NCBI GenBank assembly: GCA_963774555.1
Contig: CAVZFL010000002.1
Span: forward strand, 1 to 64,000
DNA from: VRUE01 sp963774555
GTDB lineage: Bacteria > Actinomycetota > Thermoleophilia > Solirubrobacterales > 70-9
Direction: 5' to 3'
DNA length: 64,000 nucleotides
Position numbers and translations under genes: made by a program. The notes below the pieces were generated by a model. It saw only the letters and a list, made by a program, of their open reading frames with translations. It had not been told where the DNA came from and ran no database searches. Shown here piece by piece: positions 29,188 through 38,600 of this stretch (its first letter is position 1; each line of letters begins with the position of its first letter).

Positions 29188-29349
29188 GATCACTGATTCC
29201 CAACCCCCGCACACCCGGATGACGCGCGTGGCGCTGCGCATCTCTTCGTCCTCAGTCGGCCGAATAGCGTTGCTATTCGGCCTCCCTGCGTCCTCGACCT
29301 GCTTGACCACGCGCGCCCCCGGTCACACGCGGGTTGGGAATCAGTGATC
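29188..29349. repeat. 162-nt near-complete palindrome between tsf and pyrH
   Basis: The outer arms 29188-29206 and 29331-29349 pair perfectly (19 bp). Inner pairs follow: GCGCGTGG 29224-29231 with CCACGCGC 29307-29314, and an apical hairpin 29258-29268 with 29272-29282 (11 bp, loop GTT). The right outer arm covers the GTG/ATG start region of pyrH. No other gene lies in this gap. Confidence 0.75.
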
Positions 29350-29352
29350 TCG

Positions 29353-30087
29353 ATGGCCACCGATCCGAAGTTCAGCCGCATCCTGCTCAAGCTCTCGGGC
29401 GAGGCCCTGATGGGCGAGCTCGAGTACGGCACCGACGCGACCGAGGTGCGCCGGATAGCCGAGCAGGTGGCGGCGATCCGCGCCCGCGGGGTCGAGGTGG
29501 CGATCGTGGTCGGAGCCGGCAACATCTACCGCGGGCTCTCCGCCGCGGCCGAAGGCATGGACAGGGCGACCGGGGACTACATGGGGATGCTGGCCACGGT
29601 GCTCAACGCCCTCACCCTCCAGGACGCGCTGGAGAAGGCGGGCGAGCACACGCGGGTCCTCTCCGCGATCGACATCAAGGAGATCGGCGAGCCCTACATC
29701 CGCCGCCGGGCGATTCGCCACCTCGAAAAGGGCCGCGTGGTGATCTTCGCTGCCGGCACTGGCAACCCGTTCTTCACCACCGACACGGCGGCGGCGCTGC
29801 GGGCGCTGGAGATCCACGCGCAGGCGATCCTGATGGCCAAGAACGGGGTCGAAGGGGTCTACGACTCCGACCCGGCGACCAACCCCGACGCCAAGTTCAT
29901 CGCCGCGATCGGCCATCGCGAGGCGATCGAGCGCGGTCTCAAGGTGATGGACTCGACGGCGCTCTCGCTCTGCATGGACAACGACCTGCCCATCTACGTC
30001 TTCAACATGGGGGACGCGCGGAACATAGATAGGATCGTCAGCGGCGAGAGCGTGGGCACGCTGGTCTCCAGCAGGCCCGCCGGATGA
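29353..30087 (+). CDS. pyrH: UMP kinase
   Basis: PyrH phosphorylates UMP to UDP and is a hexameric amino-acid-kinase-fold enzyme. Conserved blocks: ILLKLSGEALMG, VAIVVGAGNIYRG, DYMGMLATVLNALTLQDALE, FAAGTGNPFFTTDTAAALRA, LMAKNGVEGVYDSDP and PIYVFNMGD. ATG 29353 matches the usual MAT..KF.RILLKLSGEA start; GTG 29344 would add three residues. Either start lies in or just after the right arm of the long palindrome, so folding could hide the ribosome site. Confidence 0.94.
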   Translation: MATDPKFSRILLKLSGEALMGELEYGTDATEVRRIAEQVAAIRARGVEVAIVVGAGNIYRGLSAAAEGMDRATGDYMGMLATVLNALTLQDALEKAGEHTRVLSAIDIKEIGEPYIRRRAIRHLEKGRVVIFAAGTGNPFFTTDTAAALRALEIHAQAILMAKNGVEGVYDSDPATNPDAKFIAAIGHREAIERGLKVMDSTALSLCMDNDLPIYVFNMGDARNIDRIVSGESVGTLVSSRPAG

Positions 30088-30103
30088 CGAGAACGGGGGC
30101 GCA

Positions 30104-30667
30104 GTGGAGCTGATCGACGAAATGCTCGAGGACGCCAAAGGCCGCATGGAGAAGTCGGTCGAGTCCAGCCGTGGCGAACTGGCCACGGTGCGCACCGGTC
30201 GCGCCTCGCCGCACCTGCTCGACCGCATCATGGTCGACTACTACGGCGCCCAGACACCGCTCAAGCAGCTCGCCAACGTCGCCACCTCCGACGCCCGCCT
30301 GCTCACCGTCACCCCCTTCGACAAGTCCTCGATCGGGGCGATCGAGAAGTCGATCCAGGAGTCCGACGTCGGCCTCACCCCGAGCAACGACGGCAACGTG
30401 ATCCGCCTCCAGGTGCCCGAGCTGACCGAGGAGCGCCGCCGCGAGATGGTCAAGGTCGTGCACGGGGTCGCCGAGGAGGGCCGGGTCGCGGTCCGCAACA
30501 TCCGTCGCGACACGATGCACGACCTGCGCGAGCTGAAGAAGGAGGGCGAAGCCGGCGAGGACGACGAGCGCCGGGCCGAGGCGGCGCTGCAGAAGCAGAC
30601 CGACGAGGCGGTCGCCGAGATCGACTCTCTGCTGAAGGGGAAGGAAGAGGAGATCCTGGAGGTGTGA
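30104..30667 (+). CDS. frr: Ribosome recycling factor
   Basis: RRF splits post-termination ribosomes with EF-G. The 187-aa protein shows LATVRTGRASPHLLDRIMVDYYG, SPRS-like LTPSNDGNVIRLQVPELTEERR, VAVRNIRRDTMHDLRELKKEGE and the long C-terminal helix. Start GTG 30104 is 16 nt after pyrH, and the stop overlaps uppS by 4 nt (GTGA). Confidence 0.96.
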   Translation: MELIDEMLEDAKGRMEKSVESSRGELATVRTGRASPHLLDRIMVDYYGAQTPLKQLANVATSDARLLTVTPFDKSSIGAIEKSIQESDVGLTPSNDGNVIRLQVPELTEERRREMVKVVHGVAEEGRVAVRNIRRDTMHDLRELKKEGEAGEDDERRAEAALQKQTDEAVAEIDSLLKGKEEEILEV

Positions 30668-31335
30668 GTGCCTCCGCGCGGTACGTGGCGATCATCACCG
30701 ACGGCAACGGGCGCTGGGCCGAGCAGCGCGGGTTGCCGACGATAGACGGGCACCGGGCCGGTGCCGACGTGGTCAAGGCGCGACTGCGCGACGCGGTCGA
30801 GCTGGGGATCGAGCAGCTGACCGTCTTCTCCTTCTCGACCGAGAACTGGTCGCGCCCGCCCGAGGAGGTGGCGGGACTGATGGCGATGTTCGGCGAGCGA
30901 ATCGACGCCGAGACGCCGGAGCTCGATGCGGAGGGCGTGCGCATGCGCTTCGTCGGCCGTCGCGAGGGGGTGGCTCCGGAGCTGGTCGCGCGCATGGAAT
31001 GGGCGGAAGAGACGACCGCCGCCAACGAGCGGATCGACCTCTTCGTCGCCTTCAACTACGGCGGCCGGGCGGAGATCGTAGACGCGGCGCGCAGCTTCGA
31101 GGGGGGCGACGAGGAGGAGTTCCGCCGCCACCTCTACGCGCCGGAGATGCACGACCCCGACCTGCTGATCCGCACCAGCGGGGAGCAGCGCATCTCCAAC
31201 TACCTGCTCTGGCAGTGCGCCTACTCGGAGCTGATCTTCCGCGACGAGCTCTGGCCCGACTTCGACCGGGCCGCGCTGGAGGCCTGCCTGCGCGAGTTCG
31301 AGGCGCGCCAGCGGCGCTTCGGGGCGAGGGTCTAG
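30664..31335 (+). CDS. uppS: Isoprenyl transferase (undecaprenyl diphosphate synthase family)
   Basis: The enzyme makes cis-polyprenyl diphosphate, the lipid carrier for peptidoglycan. The 223-aa protein has AIITDGNGRWAEQRGLPTIDGH (catalytic Asp kept; Thr replaces the usual Met before it), LTVFSFSTENWSRP, DLFVAFNYGGRAEIVDAA, DPDLLIRTSGEQRISNYLLWQ and YSELIFRDELWPDF. The N-terminus is shorter than typical. GTG start overlaps frr, and the stop overlaps the cdsA GTG by one base. Confidence 0.93.
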   Translation: MSASARYVAIITDGNGRWAEQRGLPTIDGHRAGADVVKARLRDAVELGIEQLTVFSFSTENWSRPPEEVAGLMAMFGERIDAETPELDAEGVRMRFVGRREGVAPELVARMEWAEETTAANERIDLFVAFNYGGRAEIVDAARSFEGGDEEEFRRHLYAPEMHDPDLLIRTSGEQRISNYLLWQCAYSELIFRDELWPDFDRAALEACLREFEARQRRFGARV

Positions 31336-32226
31336 TGGAAGATCTCTTCGACGACGAGCTCTTCGCCGAGGAGCCGCAGCCCAAGCCGCGCTCGCGGCCG
31401 CCGCGCAAGCGCCGCCGCGGCGGGCGGGGGCGGGGCGAGACGGCCAAACGCATCCTCATCGCCATTCCCTGGGGGATCTTCGCGATCGCGATCGCCGTCG
31501 CCGGCGGACTCGTCTTCACCGTGGCGATGATCGGCATCGGCGTCCTCTGCCTGCGCGAGTACCTGGCGATGACCGAGGAGGCGCGGCCGGTCCAGCGTGC
31601 CGCCTATCTCGCCGTCGCGGCCCTGATCCTCGCCGCCCACTTCGGCACCGCCTTCAACGTCCTGCTGATCCTCGCCGTCTCCTTCCCGGTCCTCTTCCTC
31701 TTCGGTGCCGACCGCCACCACCGCGACGGGATCACGGTCTCGATGGGAGTGACCCTGCTCGGCATCTTCTGGATCGGCATCCCGCTGGCCCACGCGGTGC
31801 TGCTGCGCGACCTGCCCAACCACGGCGCCGCGCTGCTGATCGACGTCCTCGTCGGCACCTTCGCCACCGACACCGGCGCCTACGCGACCGGGCGCATGTT
31901 CGGTTCGCACAAGATCGCCCCCAGCCTCTCGCCGAACAAGACCCTGGAGGGGCTGATCGGCGGCTTCCTGATCGGCACGATGGCCTTCTGGTTCGCCGGC
32001 CTCTACCAGGACTGGCTCTCGCGGAGTCGACGCCCTGATCATCGGCGCCGCGGTCGCCGCGGTCGCCCCAATCGGCGACCTCTTCGAGTCGATGCTGAAG
32101 CGCGACCTCGGCAAGAAGGACACCGGCACCCTCTTCGGCCCCCACGGCGGCATCCTCGACCGCCTCGACGCCGTCTTCTTCACCGTCGTCGTCGGCTACT
32201 ACCTCGCCGTCCAGCTCGTCTATTGA
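31335..32226 (+). CDS. cdsA: Phosphatidate cytidylyltransferase, one frameshift
   Basis: CdsA makes CDP-diacylglycerol from phosphatidate and CTP in the membrane. A basic N-terminal tail (PKPRSRPPRKRRRGGRGRG) precedes multiple hydrophobic segments. The frame fails near 32025, after AFWFAGLYQDWLS. The next frame gives APIGDLFESMLKRDLGKKDT, then GPHGGILDRLDAVFFT, the CDS family signature, ending at 32226. One indel restores the protein, so sequence error is likely. It is followed by an inverted repeat and dxr. Confidence 0.88.
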
Positions 32227-32228
32227 CG

Positions 32229-32269
32229 CGTCTGCTCTGGCACGTGCATAGGACGTACGGGAGCAGACG
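32229..32269 (+). terminator. Inverted repeat after cdsA
   Basis: CGTCTGCTC (32229-32237) pairs with GAGCAGACG (32261-32269), with an inner ACGT/ACGT pair. It starts 2 nt after the cdsA stop and ends 29 nt before dxr. No T-tract follows, so attenuation rather than full termination is possible. Confidence 0.5.
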
Positions 32270-32298
32270 GATGGTGCGTCTCCCTATTGTCTGGGTAG

Positions 32299-33445
32299 AT
32301 GAAGAAGGTCTTGATTCTCGGCTCGACGGGCTCGATCGGCACGCAGGCGCTGGAGATCGTCGCGGCGTCTGACGAGCTCGAGGTGGTCGGACTCGCCGCC
32401 GGGTCGAGCTGGGAGCGGGTGCTGGCGCAGGCCGGGGAGCACGGGGTGGGCACGGTTGCCCTTGCCGACGCAGAGTCCGCCGCCGCGGCTGGCTGCTGCC
32501 TGGGGCGGTCGCGTGCTCGCCGGCGAGGAGGGAATACGCGAGCTGATCGTCTCCTCGGGCGCCGACCTGGTCCTCAACGGGATCGTCGGCGCCGCGGGGC
32601 TGGGGCCGACGATCGTCGCCCTCGGCGAGGGGATCGACGTGGCGCTGGCCAACAAGGAGAGCCTGGTGATCGGCGGCGAGCTGACGATGGCGCTGGCCGA
32701 GGCGACCGAAGCCGAGCTGCTGCCGGTCGACTCCGAGCACTCGGCGCTGTTCCAGCTGATCGGCGCCGAGGCGCCGGGGACGGTCGACCGGCTGGTGCTG
32801 ACCGCTTCGGGCGGTCCGTTCCGCGGCCGCACCGACCTCGCCGATGTCAGCGTCGATGAGGCTCTGGCGCATCCGACTTGGAGCATGGGCGGGCGGATCA
32901 CGATCGACTCGGCGACGCTGATGAACAAGGGCTTCGAGGCGATCGAGGCCCACCATCTCTTCGGCGTTCCCTTCGAGCGGATCGAGGTCGTCGTCCACCC
33001 GCAGTCGATCGTCCACTCGCTGATCGACCTCAACGACGGCGCCACCCTGGCCCACCTCGGCTATCCCGACATGCGAGTGCCGATCTCCTACGCCCTGCAC
33101 CACCCCGAACGCGCCGACGTCGACGTGCCCCGCCTCAACCTGGCCGAGGTCGGCCAGCTCGATTTCGAGGCCCCCGACCTGGAGACTTTCGCCTGCCTGC
33201 GCCTGGCGCTCGAGGCTGGTCGTACGGGCGGGACGGCGCCGTGCGTGCTCAACGCCGCCGACGAGGTGGCCGTCGCCGCCTTCCTCGCGGGTAGGATCGG
33301 CTTCAAGGCGATCCCGGCCGCGGTCGAAGCCGTGCTCGAGCAGATGCCGGCGGTGCAGCCGACCCACTTCGAAGACCTCTTCGCCGTCGACGCCGAGGCC
33401 CGCCGCCGCACCGAAGAAGAGGTTGGGGGGTTGGCGAGGGTATGA
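32299..33445 (+). CDS. dxr: 1-deoxy-D-xylulose 5-phosphate reductoisomerase, one frameshift
   Basis: Dxr converts DXP to MEP, the committed step of the non-mevalonate isoprenoid route (ispG is also in this window). The N-terminal Rossmann motif KKVLILGSTGSIGTQALEIV is in one frame to about 32490. The remainder (GGRVLAGEEGIRELIVSSGADLVLNGIVGAAG, VALANKESLVIGG, LLPVDSEHSALFQ, LTASGGPFR, WSMGGRITIDSATLMNKGFEAIEAH) is in the next frame to 33445. One indel explains this. The stop overlaps the rseP ATG by 4 nt. Confidence 0.9.
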
Positions 33446-34530
33446 ACTGGGTGCTGATCTTCCTCGGCTTCTCGGCGCTGATCATCCTCCATGAGGCCGG
33501 CCACTTCTTCGCGGCAAAGGCAACCGGGATGCGAGTGGAGAAGTTCTTCCTCTTCTTCGGCCCCAAGCTGGTCTCGGTCAAACGGGGCGAGACCGAGTAC
33601 GGCGTCGCGGCGATCCCTGCCGGTGGCTACGTGAAGATCAGCGGCATGCACCCCGAAGACAAACTGCCGCCCGGGGAAGAGCACCGTGGCTACTACGAAC
33701 AGCCGGTCTGGAAGCGGATCGTGGTGATCGGGGCAGGGCCGGCGGTCAACATCGTGCTCGCCTTCGCGATCCTCTTCGTGCTTGCGCTCGGGGCAAGTGA
33801 CGTCAACCAGAAGGTTGGCGAAGTGGTGCCCGGCTCACCTGCGGCCGCGATCCTGAAGCCGGGCGATGAAGTGCTCGCCGTCGACGGCAAGAGCTACGCC
33901 AACCTGAGCCCGGAAGCGCGCCTCGAACACTTTGGAGAAGACGTCGCCTCGCACAAGTGCACGGGGAAGCAGACGGATGGATGCAGGGCCGCGGCGCCCG
34001 TTGTCCTGCGGGTCAAGCGCGGCGGCCAGGTCGAAGACATCTCCGTGCGCCCTGAGTACGAAAAGTCCTTGGGACGCACCCGGATCGGCTTCTCCTACGG
34101 CACCGAACCGGCCAATCTCGGGGCTGGTGGTGCTGCGTCGAGGGCTGGTGACGCGATCTGGCTCGTCTCCAGCAAGACGGTGACCGTCTTCGCCAACCTC
34201 TTCGATTCGCAGCAGCGCAAGGAAGTCTCCGGCGTAGTTGGGACGAGCGACGTGGCCAACCAGACGATCGACCTGGGGGCCCGGGCGGCGCTGACCCTGC
34301 TGGCGATCGTCAGCCTCTCGCTTGGCCTAATCAACCTCTTTCCCTTCCTGCCGCTCGATGGCGGCCACATCTTCTGGAGCCTGGTCGAGAAGGTTCGCGG
34401 CCACCCGGTGCCCTACAAGACGATGGAGCGCGCCGGCGCCCTCGGCTTCGTCCTGGTGATCATGCTCTTCTTCCTCGGGCTCACCAACGACATCGGCCGT
34501 CTCACCGGCGAAGGCTTCCACGTCCGCTAG
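33442..34530 (+). CDS. rseP: RIP metalloprotease (site-2 protease, RseP family)
   Basis: Intramembrane zinc protease that cleaves single-pass substrates such as anti-sigma factors. The 362-aa protein has the zinc motif ILHEAGHFFAAK in the first membrane helix, a PDZ domain (VNQKVGEVVPGSPAAAILKPGDEVLAVDG), the third zinc ligand region NLFPFLPLDGGHIFW, and a last hydrophobic helix. Overlap with dxr indicates co-translation. Substrates are not visible in the operon. Confidence 0.93.
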   Translation: MNWVLIFLGFSALIILHEAGHFFAAKATGMRVEKFFLFFGPKLVSVKRGETEYGVAAIPAGGYVKISGMHPEDKLPPGEEHRGYYEQPVWKRIVVIGAGPAVNIVLAFAILFVLALGASDVNQKVGEVVPGSPAAAILKPGDEVLAVDGKSYANLSPEARLEHFGEDVASHKCTGKQTDGCRAAAPVVLRVKRGGQVEDISVRPEYEKSLGRTRIGFSYGTEPANLGAGGAASRAGDAIWLVSSKTVTVFANLFDSQQRKEVSGVVGTSDVANQTIDLGARAALTLLAIVSLSLGLINLFPFLPLDGGHIFWSLVEKVRGHPVPYKTMERAGALGFVLVIMLFFLGLTNDIGRLTGEGFHVR

Positions 34531-34579
34531 GAGGGCACCTTCGCCCGCAATGCGATGAAGCGGCACTCCGGCGGGTGAA

Positions 34580-34594
34580 TCGCCGTAACGGCGA
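34580..34594. repeat. Small hairpin after rseP
   Basis: TCGCCG (34580-34585) and CGGCGA (34589-34594) form a short stem 50 nt after the rseP stop, just before sequence becomes AT-rich. It is a weak terminator candidate. Confidence 0.3.
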
Positions 34595-34606
34595 AGCACG
34601 CACCAC

Positions 34607-34633
34607 TTGATTACTCAAAATTTCTGCTAGAAT
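34607..34633 (+). promoter_or_regulatory. Probable promoter of the secreted protein at 34725
   Basis: TTGATT (34607-34612) and TAGAAT (34628-34633) resemble -35 and -10 boxes with a short 15-bp spacer, inside an AT-rich stretch about 90 bp before the ATG. Confidence 0.4.
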
Positions 34634-34724
34634 AGCGACTCAGCGAGCGGAAGGAAGATGCACGCGCTCGTCAGATTGCCTACCGTAGTTCGACCCAGCC
34701 ATGGGCTGGAGCAGGAGGAGCAAT

Positions 34725-35441
34725 ATGAAAATTGTCAAGGCCGCGGGCCTTACAGCTATCGCTGCGCTCGCGGCGATGGCGTTTATTGGAGTTGGCACTG
34801 CCTCGGCAGCGCACGAAGTTGCCCTGTGTCGAGACTTAGTGAACTTATGTGCCAACAATCGGGTTCTACCGGCTGGCACGGAACTATTAGCATTAGCCAG
34901 CAATCCAGAACTCAAAGCCGAAGGCGTTAGCCCAGTCAAATGCGAAGACTCCGTGGCGCAGTTCAAAACGACTGCGGAAATGGGGTCCCCACTTCCGCTC
35001 CAAGGTACTTCGCTGGAGTTTGGAAAATTACCTGCGCCTAGTTTAGGATCGGGTTGCACAACCTGCACGGGCGGCGTTCATACCAAAACCCCAATCTCAG
35101 CAAATATTTCAGTGAGTGGAACTGAAGAAGCTCATGTCTGGACCCTTGAAGCTACTGGGGAAGCCGTGCTGTTAAATTGCTTCGGCCTTGGTATTGAATG
35201 TGGATATGGCAATACAGGCATCAAATCGCCAATTGACGCCGATGCAGGCACGCATAAAAATGCTGTTGAAGAAAAAGGCTTGGCAACTATATTAGTTAAC
35301 ACCACGCTGAAAAAGACATCAGGAGGCATCTTCTGTCCCTCCACAGGAACTTGGACGGCAAATTACACAGTGTTTACGTGTCATGTCCCCCCAAGCGAAC
35401 CAAACATTCGGTGCTACCTTGCTTTAAGAGAACAGTTATAG
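34725..35441 (+). CDS. Secreted protein of unknown function
   Basis: A 238-aa protein with a clear signal peptide (MKIVKAAGLTAIAALAAMAF ... TASAAHE). The mature part has at least eight Cys residues (CRDLVNLCANN, GSGCTTCTGG, CFGLGIECGYG, FCPS, FTCH, RCYL), suggesting disulphides outside the cell. Start ATG 34725 is preceded by AGGAGG at 34713-34719. The sequence is much AT-richer than the chromosome around it, with codons such as TTA and ATA. It resembles small secreted proteins common in Solirubrobacterales, but no function is known to me. Confidence 0.8.
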   Translation: MKIVKAAGLTAIAALAAMAFIGVGTASAAHEVALCRDLVNLCANNRVLPAGTELLALASNPELKAEGVSPVKCEDSVAQFKTTAEMGSPLPLQGTSLEFGKLPAPSLGSGCTTCTGGVHTKTPISANISVSGTEEAHVWTLEATGEAVLLNCFGLGIECGYGNTGIKSPIDADAGTHKNAVEEKGLATILVNTTLKKTSGGIFCPSTGTWTANYTVFTCHVPPSEPNIRCYLALREQL

Positions 35442-35500
35442 TCTAATATCTGATTAGACCGAGCATCGACTCCCAGTGCTTGGTCAGCTTATTCAGATGT

Positions 35501-35542
35501 TACGGAAGGGGTTACGCTGTTTTGAGCGTAACCCCTTCCGTA
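35501..35542. terminator. Very strong 18-bp hairpin after the secreted gene
   Basis: Arms 35501-35518 and 35525-35542 (TACGGAAGGGGTTACGCT / AGCGTAACCCCTTCCGTA) are perfect with a GTTTTG loop. It starts 60 nt after the stop of the upstream gene. There is no T-tract outside the stem, a pattern common for actinobacterial terminators. Confidence 0.7.
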
Positions 35543-35639
35543 CATCAGGGCACCTCCTCAGTCGCGAGCTCGAATCTGCGTTTCGGAATTTGGCCCTGGC
35601 ATCGGCGTGTCGTCTGACCGTGAAGATCGTCTGCGTTCC

Positions 35640-35668
35640 TTGACAAGGCGCTTCTAGTACCGTAAGGT
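35640..35668 (+). promoter_or_regulatory. Promoter of the large NHL-type secreted protein
   Basis: A perfect TTGACA at 35640-35645, a 17-bp spacer and TAAGGT at 35663-35668 fit an actinobacterial housekeeping promoter. Transcription would begin near 35675, favouring the ATG at 35698 as translation start. Confidence 0.6.
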
Positions 35669-35697
35669 CACGGTTGCAGTGGCGAGAACTCGTTGCG

Positions 35698-38600
35698 ATG
35701 ATTGAGGTGGCTGTTTTGCGTGTAGGAACACTGGGGTACGGGGGTGGACAACCATGGTTTGCTTTGCGTGGGTCTCTGATCTGGCTCGGCCCGTTGCTTT
35801 TCGTTTTTCTTGTCGTCGCAGCTCCGGCGGCTGCCGCGGAAAATCGCTTCGACCCTGTTCTGTCACTTGAAGGCGCCTGCCAGGCGCACGATGGTGTCGC
35901 TGACCCTGGTTGTCCATATCCTGCCTTTCCAGAAGGACCTAGGCACCTTGAAGCGCCATGCGGCGTAGCCGTAGACCCGCACGGCGATATATATGTCTCT
36001 ACACCGGCAGGCGGCACTTCGAACGGAAGAATCGACGTGTTCGACTCAAATGGCCAATTCCTCAAGGAGATACTGGATCCGGCCGAACCCTGCAAGCTTG
36101 CTGTCGATTCAAGAGGCATTCTCTACGTTGCAGACAAAAAAACTGAAACCGCAGAAGGCTTTGACTTCTCCCTGGTTGCAAGCCTTAGCCCCGATCACTA
36201 TCCACCAACCAAGGTAACTAACTATTCATCAGTAGGTAAGTTTAAATTCGTTAGATTCGACCCAGAAAAAGGCGTTGATTTTTGTGCACAGGCAACATCG
36301 CTGGCCGTCGATCCTACGAACGACCACTTGTACATCGCTCATAGCTGCAAGGTCGAAGAATATGGCTCGGCTTCAGAAGGCGCGCCCCTCAATCCGCTAA
36401 ATAAATGCTGTATAGCTGCGGGGGGCGGTCTTAACATCACAGCTATAGATGTTTATGGACACAACCACAATGTATACGTTGCCCATTCACAGGGCCTCGG
36501 CTCGGGAAAATTCGAGTCTAAAATACTAATTTATGATGGAAGCACTGATAAAGCTAAATGCGGCGAGCTTGACGGTTCGGATACACCAGATGGGCCATTT
36601 AACTTCGAACTCGGCGGAGCAATCGCGGTAGATCAAAGTAATGGGTCACTGTATGTTTATGACATTAAACATACAGTTGTAGAGCGCTTTGAATCAGGCG
36701 TGTCCGAATGCCCGGAATACTCCAGCGAGCCTCTCGATTTTTCCGAACTACCAAGCCCACCGACTAATGCTTCCGAATACGTCGATATTACGGTGGACGC
36801 TCCTTGCCGCTCGGGGGTGGCACTCACTTTGCCCTGTACGCCAACAGAACAGTATGAAAGCCCTAATCTAGGATTCGTCTATTTCACAACAGGTAACGTT
36901 AGCTCAAACTCGCATCTCTACGCCTATGGCCCAAAGCCGGAAGGCCCACCGGAAGTGCGGAATCAAAAATCCACTGAAATCGACGAAGCTGAAGCCACGC
37001 TAGAAGCCGAACTCAATCCTCACGCTCTTCCCACGGACTATCACTTTGAGTATATTACGCAATCTCAGTTCGAAAATAGCAATTATGCCGAAGCCGCTTT
37101 CGCCCCCGCATCCGATGCCAATGTGGGTTCGGCTGGCAACTTTATGCGAGTCTCGGCATCAATAGGCGGGCTCGCTCCCGGTGTGGCCTATCGGTTTCGA
37201 CTCGTTGCTACAAACTCGGAATGCGTGACGATTGGAGAAGGCGTAAGTAAAAGCGAACATGAACCATGTGGAGAAGGTCCTGATTCAACCTTTACAACAT
37301 ATCCAGTGCCACCAGCTTCGAAATCGAGCTGCGTCAATGATCCGCTGCGCATCGAAATGGCCAAGGGGCTTCCCGACTGCCGGGCCTATGAGCTGGTCAC
37401 GCCAGGGGACACAAACGGTCGGATCCCTACGATGGCAATACTTGGAGACGGATTCGCGACCAGCGGCTTTTCGACGGCAATGGCCTCCGAATCTGGCGAC
37501 AGCCTTGTCTTTGGGAGTGACAGTGGTTCGCTCCCGGGGCTAGGTGGGGGCGGATCTGAGGATACCTACCGAGCGCTGCGGGGGAACGATTCGTGGGAAA
37601 GCAGTTTCACCGGTCTCTCAGGCATTCAAGCTGAAAAGCCATATCCGGGAGGCATCTCACCGGATCACCTTTTCGCATTTTGGAATGTGAGCGAAAAACA
37701 AGGCACGCTGGCAGATCCGACGAGCGAACGGGCGCAGTACCTACATGTGCCACCCGGAATCACGCCAAGCCCTAACTGTGAAGTAACCGCGGAAGCAGAA
37801 AGCGCCGTTGAATGGATTGGCTGTGGATCGCTTGGTGTCGAACGGCAGGCGCACGGAAAGTGGATCACCTCTGGCGGGACACATGTAATCTTTGCCACGG
37901 AATCGGGCACGAACGGTGAGGATGTTCAACAACTGGAGCCATGTGCGCCTCCAACGGGCGTTGACGCAATCTACGATCGAATCCCAGGCGGGCCGACGCG
38001 TTGCATCTCACTACTTCCGAGAGATTCCGTTCCGACGGAAAACGCCAGGTATCGAGGTGTCTCGAATGACGGAAGTGTAGTGGTTTTTTCGGTAGGAAGC
38101 ACCCTCTATTCTCGGCTCGATAATGCAGTAACGAGGGAGGTTGCGACGGGCGCTCCAGTCTTTGGCGGTGTGGCTGCTGATGGTAGGGTGTTTTACCTTC
38201 AGGGTGGAGATATCTTTGCGTGTGACACAGGTGAAGGAAGTTGCGCTGGGACTGACGCGACCCAGCCTCCAATCTCGATTGGGTTCGGGGGTCAGTCAAC
38301 GCTAGTTAATGTTTCAGCGGACGGCTCGCGAGTATATTTTGTCTCTAAGGCTGGGCTAACAAACGGAGACGAAAACGAATGGGGGGCCGAAGCGCAGTCC
38401 GGGGCTGAAAATCTTTATGTATGGGATGGCACAATGGTGCAGTTTATTGCGATCGTTAACCCGCTTGATGTTATTGGGCAGTCAGGCTTTGGCGGACTTG
38501 GGCTGTGGGTTGGGAGTGTCCTTAGCCCAAACCTTGGAACGGTGACGGGTCCTGCCGATGATCCGTCACGCACCACGCCGAATGGAAAGACTATGGTCTT

